Below, in pieces: positions 13,365 to 23,059 of a stretch of DNA of 64,000 nucleotides. Below the pieces are notes generated by a model. That model was given only the letters and a program-made list of their open reading frames with translations, was not told the origin of the DNA and did no database searches. Position 1 is the first letter of the stretch. Each line of letters begins with the position of its first letter. The stretch comes from Sphagnum compactum (lineage: Eukaryota; Bryophyta; Sphagnopsida; Sphagnales): contig OZ234495.1 in assembly GCA_965153455.1 (NCBI GenBank), forward strand, positions 11,962,875 through 12,026,874. The letters run 5' to 3'. Position numbers and translations under genes: made by a program.

Positions 13365-16323
13365 ATGGCGACCACCAGCAGTGGCAGCAGTAGCGATGCA
13401 AGCTCCACGCTTCACTTGGCTAACTGTAATGCCATCACCATGCAGCAGGGGGTAGTGGAAGTCACGCCTGCTTGTCATCTCTTGATCCGTGGCAAGCGCA
13501 TTCTCTATGTGGGCTCTTCCGCTCCTCCTCCACCTTCTCAGGTAACCTTGCTCATCTCTTTTAACACCCACCCATTACCCCAGCATAACTCCCTGCTCAA
13601 CAACTTCACAAGAAATTGCAACTCTTTCTAGCCAAACTAGCTACAATTGGGTCATCAGGTAAGCGTGGATTCCTCCTCTTCTTCACAAACAATTGCAACC
13701 CATTCTAGCCAGACTAGCTACAATTAGGTTATCACGTAAGCTGTGGATTTCTCTTCTTCACAAAGAATTGCAACCCATTCTAGCCAAACCAGCTACAACT
13801 GGGTCATCAGCTAAGCCACCCACCAACCCATTTGATCTTTGCAGTGCAGGAAGTTAGGAATTTCTGAGTCGGTAGGAAGGGGGCAAAAAAAACACAGACC
13901 TTCCTCCTCCTTGTCCTCCTCCTCTTCCCATTTTGTTCTCTAATCCTTGCATTTGATCTGTTCTAGGGTTGCTGAATTTTAGGTCAGAATGTTTTGCATG
14001 GTGCATCCTGCACAAACTAAGATATAGAAGTCCCTTTTTATATTTCACTTCCAGCTGGAAGACTTGCTGGAGGATTTGCAATTTGTGAGCATAAGATTCC
14101 TCTTGATGGTATCCATGATGATATGTGAGATTCGATGTAGGTCAAGTGTGCAGTTCTAGGGGGCAAATGTATGTGTGTGGTTGATCATTTGAGTGATTCT
14201 CTGAGCTTGTGAGCACCTTGTTGTTTCCAGAGTGAAGTATGACGGAAATGTTGAATAAGAGTGTGAAGGAGTGAGTTTCATTACATCAAAGTAATATGGG
14301 GGGTGTGTACAAAGGTGGGGGAGAGGCACATGCTACTAGATCTTGGGGGTGCATATGTCATTCCAGGGTTGTGCGATGCTCATGTCCATGTGACAGCATT
14401 ATCTGCAAATTTACATGACATGTCGCTGTTGCCACCAAGCTTGGTGACAGCACGTGCCACAAAAGTTCTGGAGGCCATGTTGATGCGAGGCTTCACCACT
14501 GTGCGAGATGCAGGTGGTTGTGACTGGGGCCTTGCCAAGGTAATCCATAATCATTTCCATAGAGTTTGTCCTTAGTGCTGAAGTTGCAGAGCTCTTTGCC
14601 ACATTTTGCAGTTCATAACATATTGTAGATCATCTGCCACTATTGTGATGCTGTGTGATCTAAGGCTTCCGAGTGATGATGCTAAGTGTGGGTGCCCAGG
14701 CAGTGGAGGAAGGGAGCATCAGAGGGCCACGGATACTGTTCAGTGGGGCAGCATTGTCACAGACAGGTGGGCATGGTGACATGCGACAAAGGGGCGAGGA
14801 CAGAATGCCAAGCTGCTGTCCAATCAGCCTTGGGAGAGTATGTGATGGGGTGGACCAAGTGCGGCAAGCAGCACGTGAGGAGCTCCGCAAAGGGGCTTAT
14901 CAAATCAAGATCATGGCTTCTGGTGGTGTTTCCTCACCCACTGATAAACTCACCAACTTGCAGGTATAAAAATAACTTCACAGCTGGTTTTTCGATGCAA
15001 CACACTGCCTCATGGGATTTCTTCGGGCTGTGATCTCTAGTCTACTTTTCTTAGCAGTTTCTTGAATTTATTTTATTTTCTTTTCTTTGCAACGATTTTT
15101 GTGTTTGCTTTCTGCATCGACTTTGTGGGTAGTGAAAGGAAAGAAGGTATGGGCTGTGGGCCTCAGTTTTCAGCAGAGGAGATAAAAGCAGCAGTGGAGG
15201 AGGCAGAGCATGCAGGCACATATGTTTGTGCACATGCATACACAGCAAATGCAGTGAAGCGAGTGCTAGAGTTGGGGGTTCGATCAATTGAACATGGCAA
15301 TGTCTCTTTTTCTCTTCCCTTCCACTTTTGGCTTGATTCCTTTGTTGTGTGTTTCCTGACCAGGAAGCAACCTTTGATTGTTTCGGAAGAGTACATATAA
15401 TTGGCCTTATTTTCTAAAGAAACATGAGCAACAGTAGAAGCTGCAACAGGGTCAATATTTGTGCTAATTGGTGATCAATGACTTGTTCTTAAGTCTTCTG
15501 ACCACAGCATAGTGTCTAACTAAGAAGTCCATATTTGATGGGCAATTATGGGACAGTATTTGGATGAGGAGTGTGTTGATCTGCTGAAGAAGACAGATTC
15601 ATTTTTGGTGCCAACATTGGTTACGTATGATCGCATCAAACGTGATGGAGAATTGTCTGGAATGCCCTCAGACCAAATTGCAAAGGTGAGATTCCCATAT
15701 CTATGTGAGTGGTGAGGGAGGTGTCCAGTTTTGTAAAGGAAAAGAGAAGACTTATCGACCCTGGAGTTTCCACAAGCTTGGAGTATAGTTGAAAGCTCTT
15801 GATCTTGTCAAGTATGTGTGTCTGTCTCAGAGCCCTTTCAGTTCTAGGAGAGAACACCTATCCAACAATGAAAAATCAGTATGAATCCTTATGTGTCAAG
15901 AGTTGGATGGCAGTAACAGGTTCATCTTGCCAACTGGCTCTGCAGGTCGGTGATCTACTGGGCAAGGGCTTGGAGGCCTTAGCATTGGCAGATAAGAAGG
16001 GGGTGAACATTTGTTTTGGAAGTGACTTGTTGGGACCCATGCACAAGCACCAGTTGGATGAATTTGCATTGAGGGGTCAGGTGCAAACACCAGAAGCAGT
16101 GTTGCGGTCTGCCACTAGCATGTGTGCACGGCTTTTCAGGATGGAAGGTGAGGTGGGTGTGTTGGCTGAAGGTGCTTATGCAGACATTCTGGTCGTAAGA
16201 AACAATCCACTCTCTCATCTTCTCTCACTTTGTGACCCATCAAACATCATCATGATAGTGAAGGAAGGTATTATTGTCAAGTCATTGGAAATGTCAGCAT
16301 TACAAACCACTGGTCGGGAATGA
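13365..16323 (+). CDS. Metal-dependent amidohydrolase (imidazolonepropionase/prolidase-like), six exons
   Basis: Exons are 13365-13541, 14315-14539, 14700-14963, 15167-15301, 15557-15685 and 15946-16323, all with GT-AG borders. Every exon is a multiple of three, so all five introns are phase 0, and the product is 435 aa. Metal and catalytic residues of the amidohydrolase superfamily are all present: HxH in LCDAHVHV, the lysine in QIKIMASGG (carboxylated metal ligand in relatives), histidines in CAHAYT and SIEHGN, and the aspartate in CFGSDLLG. SQTGGHGD and EELRKGA are typical of the prolidase / Xaa-dipeptidase / ochratoxinase branch. The start is set by an in-frame TAG six bases before the ATG. 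There is no obvious signal peptide, so it is probably cytosolic. Family members hydrolyse amide bonds in dipeptides or cyclic amides; the substrate here is unknown. The C terminus (EGAYADILV) is the usual small composite beta domain. Confidence 0.93.
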
Positions 16324-19300
16324 TTTGATATGTTAATCATGTCTACATTCCCATTTTGTAGTTCCACATACACATGTATACCTTGCATAAACTTTCTGAT
16401 GCCTTGAACCCAAGTAACTGCAATTGTTTGATCCTTTTTCTGAGCATGCAATAAGCACTGATGGATATTGTTCAACATTTGAGTAGTGCAAGGTCAGATA
16501 TCTTGAACAATGACAACTCTCAATTCTTGAATTTTTGCTTGTAAATTGAATTGGGGGCTTTGGGTTTTCACCATTGCTTTGTAACTGGAATTCACTCCTT
16601 TCTGTGTAGGATTATATCTATTTCTATCGGGGTTCATGTTATGGATACAGTTAATTCTCCAAGTTTTGACCATTTCTTGAATCGCTATATGAGTGGCACT
16701 TTCTCATGATGCATCATCCAGTGATTGTTTCATGCATCCTAAACAGCATATGGATCTCCACTTCTATGCTGGCTGAGTGCATAATTATGATGATAATCAC
16801 GATAAATGAAATACCGTCACTCCCCACACCCCTCCCCCCCAAAACAAATCCCCCTCTTTTTTTTATCAAAGAAACTTGAGGAGAATTTACCTTAGGAGAA
16901 TTTCTGAGCTTTTCAAGATGAGCTTTACGGATAGATTGTAGAAAGCTTCAACTTATTGCTTGCACAACATGATAAAGGTTTACCTTACATCAACTACCTT
17001 ACATCAACTGTTACGTATCCCTGATTGGGGTTAAAGGTTCTAAACTACATGCCTCACGTTAGCATTAATATTGATATATTTGCAAAACTTCCATATATAT
17101 CCCTAAAGTTTTGTGACTTCATCCTCTTGAAGGATTCCAGGGGAAAAAATAACCTTTTCATCCTCACATCCCTAAGTGTAGAAATCTAGATATGACTGGT
17201 ATTTTGTGCATATGTCCTTTCAGTTGTTCTGATAACATAATTACTGCTATTGTTTCAATAGGCTTCACCAAAGGTTGCAAGATCACCAAACTATTGTATG
17301 CATCATAAGAAGAGTCCTGGATTGCAATTGCACAATTGTACCTTATACTATGGGGGTAGTGATTCATAATGGTGGTGGTGGGTTGATTGACAACAACACC
17401 TGCCTCCATTGGGGCTCATGACATCAATGTACTGAAACCCTATAACTTATAATGAATCCATTACTAGATGATTACCATGATGGAGACTGATTACCCACTC
17501 AACAATCAATACTTACACCTACTTCATCCACAATCCAGATGGATGAATTGTAAGAGTTGTACATTGTATTGAAAGCCCAGAAACCTCTTTTTTGGCCTTG
17601 CCTACCAAGGCAAAAATATCATGTTTAGATTCATTATAGAGTATAGTAGCTTAATGGATTTTGGCCCCTAATAATAGGTCTATTTTTATATGAGGATTTT
17701 TGAAAACATGATATTTTGGCTTGTTTTGAAACTTGAGATTAATTATAGAGTTACAATATCTTGAAGGATTTTGGTTTCTTTTAGAGGATGTTTGGAAGAC
17801 TAGTTTTTTGTATGGTGAAATATTTGAGTTTCCATAATTCTTCTTTTGCCTTGAGATACTTTGCAATGTAAATGGCAAGGCCACAGCGTGACACACCCCT
17901 TGTTCATTAAGTACCCACCCTAGTATTTGGTGCACTAGCCTACTACAATCACATCAACCATAATAAAGTTACTAGGGTATTGGGGTACCCAAGACTAGTA
18001 AAGATGAGGCAAAGTACTTTTTCCACAATCCTTGAATTTAATTGGACAACAAAAAGTGCAAGAAGGAAGGCATGTAAGACTAGGTAACTAACTCTCTTAC
18101 ATGTGGCAATCTTCATTGGTGATGATTGTTATATGTACCATATATATTTTGAGGTGTGTGAGATTTCCCATCTAATAAAGTGGACACACTAGATCTCATA
18201 CGGGATATGTGAAAGGGGTTGTTGACATACTCTTAGTATATAGGTGACCAACTAAGATAAATTTTGCTTCAAAAAAACCCATGGAGCCAAATGGCCCCCA
18301 AAATTATTCAAGTGTGGAGGCCTATTTTGCCATAGGAAAAGCCCTACTCTGTTGTACTGCTTAGACCATCAAAGTCTTGGTTTTGTTGAAGCATAGTAGT
18401 AAGCATTCAAAATTTGCAATCTCATGTGTTTGCACGTGACATACAATGCAGTTTTTCTTAGCTTGTAGATAGTGGGTTGTAGTACATATTCAATTGCAAC
18501 TAGAGAAAGAATAGATTGGCTAGAAAGAACCAGTGTTGGTTTGCCATTTCATTTTTTTTAATAACCTTCAGCTCAATTTCTTTTTAAAAGAAAAAAGAAG
18601 GAATGAAGAACCTCTGGGTCTGGTCTTTTGAAATCTTTCAAGAATCAGAGAACTTCCAGCTCCCGAGCTTTCAAAAACCTTCAAAAAAAAAACCAAATGT
18701 TTTCATGAAAAAATTAGCAAGAAAAACTGACAGTTTTACAGAAAGTTATTTGATCAGTTCTTAGTTTTTTGGGAACCATGGTTATATATCAAAAACCAGT
18801 TCTATTTTGTTTGTAGAACTGTCAAGATATGTTAAAAAACCTCCGGTATTATGTGCCCATTCTAATAACCACCTAACACTGGAGAGAACTGGCTGTTGCA
18901 AAATCCACAGCCAGCCCAACACTGGGGAGACTCTAGCCAGTGTTGGGCAGTCTAGCTACTAGCCAGTGCTGGGTGGTGGTGGATTTTGGAACATTGTTGC
19001 ATTCATGAAGGAAGAAGGCAACAACAGAATGGGCTTCAAATGGAAGGGGCATAGATTTCAGCAACTATGAACCAAGGCCAAGTTCTTTTCCCAAGTGAAG
19101 GTCAATTTAAATGTTCAGTTTTTACACCATTTAATTCTTTGCAGCATTCTTGCATACAAATCATTGCTCTTCTTACATAAACCCCCTCCAGGCTCTTATT
19201 CTTTTGGACATGGAGGATCTGATTATCATGAGGCAGTGTAAAATTGCCCTTGTTGATTAGAAGTACATGACACACCTTAAATGATGGAGGATACAGGTAA

Positions 19301-19734
19301 AAATATATAAGGATACTTGTACTTTTCAACTTGCATGTCACCAAATTTTCTTCTAGTTCATTGCCACTTTGGCTACATCAAAAAATTCAAAAACAAAACA
19401 AAACACTAGAAGGAACCTCCAATGGATGGTGTGTTGCATTTATAACTAATAAAAGGATATCAGCTCTTTCCTAAAGTAGAAGTTCTTTTTATAGATTTTC
19501 TACCTCCAATGATTATGACTTGGAAACAAAATTGATTACATGTGGTTTAGTCAATCAACAAATTCCCAATCATCACTAAAAGGGTTCTTTTAGTTAATTG
19601 TGAGAACAATATACTAGTGTGCCATTTTCTGCCAGTTGAGAAACAAGTTTGAAGATTTAATTAAATTACATGGGGTGGAAATTCTACAGAATTGGACAGA
19701 TGTTTTTTTTTTGGTCTAATTTTATTGCACACAA
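16324..19734. other. Gene-free region downstream of the amidohydrolase
   Basis: The first ~150 bases are probably 3' UTR (an AATAAG variant signal lies near 16450). No coding frame is supported beyond that. A short perfect hairpin lies at 18914-18948 and is listed separately. Confidence 0.5.
18914..18948. repeat. 12-bp perfect inverted repeat
   Basis: GCCCAACACTGG at 18914-18925 is followed after 11 bases by its exact reverse complement CCAGTGTTGGGC at 18937-18948. A third diverged copy (GCCAGTGCTGGG) follows near 18961-18973. The stem is too short for a typical plant miRNA precursor. Confidence 0.7.
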
Positions 19735-20425
19735 TAAGGGTCTCTTTCCATTAGCCTGCTATGATAATAGTTACATGTAGTGATCATTTGGTCATGCTTG
19801 ACTAATAGAGTTATGAGGTGACTATGCGCACAACTAGTTGGAGCAAACTTAATGGAGTGCTTGTATAGGGATAGGATTTGTGATCGCCACAGGCTAATGG
19901 AAATCTGCTTTTGGGTAGAATCCAATGGGATGTTGTGATCATGGTGGCCTAATGGAAAAGCTACAACCTAATGGAAAGATGTCTTAAACTTGCTATGATC
20001 ACAAATTCGACCCCAACAACTTTCTGTTAAATTTGTGACAAACCAAATCTTGGTCCCAATAGGGTTGTGAGGTGGCTATGAGCGCATGTGGTTGGGACAA
20101 ATTGGTATTTGGTTAATTCTTGTCCAAATGTTGGAATTGTGAGAGTTGAGTCAAATTGCGAATCATCATGAAATAAATATTTATTTTTCATGGTAACATT
20201 CTTTTTTGGAAAATCTCTAAAAGGTTTCCTAGCATATGAAATGTTAATATCAAGTGCCTAACATTCATTAGCAAAAAAAATTCAACCCAACTGCAACTCT
20301 CCAATGGAAAGCACTTATTCATGCAACAAGAGTAAGGGCACATTTCAATGACTTCCTGCTAGGCTGTTGTTAGCATACTATGTGTAATTGTCATCACAAC
20401 AACCTAATGGAAAGAGACCTTAAGT
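19735..20425. mobile_element. Foldback MITE family, composite copies
   Basis: The terminal motif AAGGGTCTCTTTCCATTAG starts near 19735. Its reverse-complement form (CTAATGGAAAGA...) appears near 19963-19985 (with TGTCTTAA) and at 20402-20425 (with GACCTTAAG). Internally there are repeated TGATCAC/GTGATC and GTTATGAGGTGACTATG/GTTGTGAGGTGGCTATGAG blocks. This suggests one element of about 250 bp and a second, partly duplicated copy. No transposase is present. Flanks show TAA on the left and TTA on the right, but a clean target-site duplication is not certain, so the superfamily stays open. Confidence 0.55.
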
Positions 20426-20977
20426 AACTAAGAGTCGCAGCACAAGACTGCATGGAATTAATTTGTGATATGACAATAACCAGTCTATGAATATGAATAT
20501 TGATCTTCTTTAAACCAAAATTAGGGATTTGATTACATCTATGAGCTTTTGTTTCAATTTTTAATATATTTCTGATCAGCCACACTACACTGATTGATGT
20601 ATGATTACCATCTAATTAGTCTCCAGTTGGGGATGAACTTCAACTGAGTTAGTCTCTAGTTTCACCTTTAGTCTCTAGTTTCACCTTGGTAACCCATTCT
20701 GTAAGAAGTTAGTCCTATATATATGGGTTTAAACATAGGTGTAAACCTAAACCAACCCACTACCCACCTCCCTACTAAGAATCGAAAAGCTACTAACAAT
20801 CTGCTAATCTATAGACAATAGACAACTGGGTCGACCTTAATTTGAACTTAAGGCCCCTGCAGCTTTTCAAACATGAGCCGGATCGCAACGTATGAGTATT
20901 ATATATGAGAGTTATGACTATGGATCTCAAAGTATGAATATGTTTGATTTGTCATCAGAAACTTTTCCAGAGAAGTA

Positions 20978-21038
20978 AAGAATAGGAGAGCACTCATCTA
21001 ACGGTGGGCTTCCTACTTAGATGCTTTCAGCAATTATA
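20978..21038 (-). pseudogene. Organelle-type 23S (LSU) rRNA fragment
   Basis: On the minus strand the stretch reads GCTGAAAGCATCTAAGTAGG, then AAGCCCACC, then GATGAGTGCTCTCCTATT. These are the conserved domain VI elements near the 3' end of plastid and bacterial 23S rRNA. Similarity stops at about 21038 and 20978. A nuclear insertion of organelle DNA is the simplest explanation. The TTA in place of the usual base run, and mismatches, show it has decayed. Plastid versus mitochondrial origin is not resolved. Confidence 0.6.
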
Positions 21039-21584
21039 ACATAAGATGGAGATCTAGATTTGCAAAACTTAATGGAATTACAGCAATTAACGACAAATCT
21101 AGAATGTTCTACATATATGACTGAGCTTTAACGCTTAAGTGAAGTATTATTACTCATATGGAATATTAACGTCCTCCAAAATGCAACATAGGTTTACTAG
21201 CTGGCTACTATTTAGACATAATTAGTATTAAAACTACTTAATATTATTACCCAGTTTTTTCATTACGAAGCTGGACACATCGAAGCTTGTTGGGGTACTT
21301 CTGAAGCTGATGTGGGACCTGCTGTACGAATCCTGCAGCCACGTAGGACATTCAGGATGTCACGTCACAACAAACAATGTTAAATTAAGCCAGATCGAAT
21401 CGTAGATGGTAGACATGAGGTAGACAGCAGAGTGAATAACTTATTTAAGTATATGTGGCGAATTTATCACGGAATTGGAGGCTTAGGTCAATAGGAAAGC
21501 TACCCAGTAACGTCCTACAGTACTACGTTCGTTTGTATATTCGCACCAAAACTTATTGCTCAACAGCTAGCTACTGTCGACTAA

Positions 21585-21658
21585 GGGTCTCTTTCTATTA
21601 GGCTGTTGTGATCACAGTTACACATAGTGAGCTGGGATCACAGCAACCTAATGGAAAG
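21585..21658. mobile_element. Short foldback MITE, same family as 19.7-20.4 kb
   Basis: The left arm GGGTCTCTTTCTATTAGG and CTGTTGTGATCACAG pair with the right arm GGGATCACAGCAACCTAATGGAAAG, making a hairpin of about 75 nt. TAA precedes the left end, as in the larger copy at 19735. It is a minimal non-autonomous copy. Confidence 0.6.
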
Positions 21659-22079
21659 TCACTGACGTAAGGCCTTCATTCTTGCTGCAGGTACAAGAGT
21701 TGCAAGTGGGTTGAAAATACGTTTTTAATCATGTTAGGAACTTTGGGAACACATGTTCTCGTGAAGAAAGGATAGATGTCACTGACTGGTCACAGCTCTC
21801 ATAGCTAGTGCAATGGATCAATGCTTGATCGATAGAGTTGTAAGGTGATTGTGAGCCCAGGTAGTTGAAAAAAATTTATGGAGTGCAGCTAGCTCACCAT
21901 GCTTGTTTCGGTCTAATTATATGCATTACCAAAAGCAAGGAGTCGTGAGGCGATATTAGTACCAGAAACCAACCAAGTGAAGAACTGGACGTCAGACGGA
22001 ACATGGTTGCCTGCAGCGAAGCTGCAGAGTTTGATGCATATTTGTTTCGCTTGTCGTACGTGTAGCTTAAAGCAGAGCG

Positions 22080-22265
22080 CGCTGAGGGGAATGAAGCCTG
22101 GTCCGGAGCCTGAGGCAGCATCATATAGGGAAAAGAGTGTCGGAATCCCAGTTTATAACTAGGCATCATATGCACACTTCAAACCCTTCTTCTTTGCAGG
22201 CAAGGCCGGCAAAGACGATTCTGATGCATAACCCAGCCTCGGGCCACGCGGCATTCCTCACAGCA
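22080..22265 (-). ncRNA. MIR166: MIR166 precursor hairpin
   Basis: On the minus strand 22086-22106 holds GGACCAGGCTTCATTCCCC preceded by CC. It matches miR166 at positions 2-21, but the first base is C where the family has U, and a U lies one base further 5' (22107). The opposite arm at 22237-22257 reads GGAATGCCGCGTGGCCCGAGG split around the expected mismatches, like miR166*. The arms pair through GAATG, GC, TGG, CCG and GGC, and pairing extends inward (GCATCA with TGATGC) and outward (TGAG with CTCA). The loop of about 130 nt is long but acceptable for plants. miR166 guides cleavage of class III HD-ZIP mRNAs in all land plants, setting leaf polarity and meristem fate. Confidence 0.88.
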
Positions 22266-23020
22266 GAGCTTCGCAACATTGCGGAGGATAAAAACCAAAC
22301 CAAAACAAAAACAAAACAACACAAAAGACAGACAATAAAGACCCATCGAAAATGCATCAATGGTAAACTCACTTCTGCTGCTGCAGCCTGCAGATTTCCT
22401 GAACAGAATTATTAATAGTAGGAACATGAGCACATCCCCAACCCAATTAGTCCAGCTCGAGAAGTTAAGCAGCAGCCATTGTAGCTGATACTCTGCTCGG
22501 CAATAAAAGGGAAAAACAAAAACCACGTGTCATGAGCATCGACCAATTTGCCAATAAGTACTCGCAGTTCATGCAACTCTCAGTACTAGTAATATTACTA
22601 CTACACATCCAACATCCTCGCCACAACTACAATTTCGTGAGAAGATAATACAACCGACCAACAACATGATGATCTTGCAACCACAATAAAAACAACAACA
22701 ACAACAACAACAAGCCAGCAGCAGCTGCAACATCCATACAAAAACACATCGGCAAGAATCTGATCTACTTACAACTAGTCATTGCTGCAGGGATGCAAGA
22801 CTCTACAAATATAATATGCAGACATATATATATATACATAGATGTCAAGAAGTGCTAGCTGCGTGAGGTTTAAACTGTACTTTTGAACAGCGAAGCTCTA
22901 GGCAGCAGCAAACGGTTCAGCTGCAAGAAGAAGAGAGGAGAAGCTGGAGATCAACAACTTGAAGAGGGGAGACCTACAAGACATACCCAAGAGGAAAAGG
23001 CATGAGAATGGGATGGTAGT
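22266..23020 (-). ncRNA. 5' part of the primary MIR166 transcript
   Basis: This stretch separates the hairpin from the TATA box on the minus strand. It is richer in GC than its surroundings, lacks a long conserved reading frame, and contains an (AAC)n run at about 22686-22712. It is most likely the 5' leader (possibly with an intron) of the primary transcript. Exact start and splicing cannot be seen. Confidence 0.45.
22686..22712. repeat. (AAC)n microsatellite
   Basis: About eight AAC units in a row lie inside the presumed MIR166 primary transcript, where they would be GTT units on the transcribed strand. Confidence 0.8.
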
Positions 23021-23047
23021 GGAAGAAAACAGTTGGGGAATGGTATT

Positions 23048-23054
23048 CTTTATA
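23048..23054 (-). promoter_or_regulatory. TATA box for the MIR166 transcript
   Basis: On the minus strand the sequence is GGTATAAAGAATACC, a good TATA element about 780 bp upstream of the hairpin. The start site would lie near 23015-23022. Plant MIR genes are usually Pol II genes with a TATA box, which fits. Confidence 0.5.
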
Positions 23055-23059
23055 CCAGC

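Noticed and set aside
13059-13571. A 170-codon minus-strand frame overlapping amidohydrolase exon 1
   Set aside because: The opposite strand is a confident exon, and the peptide has no recognisable domain.
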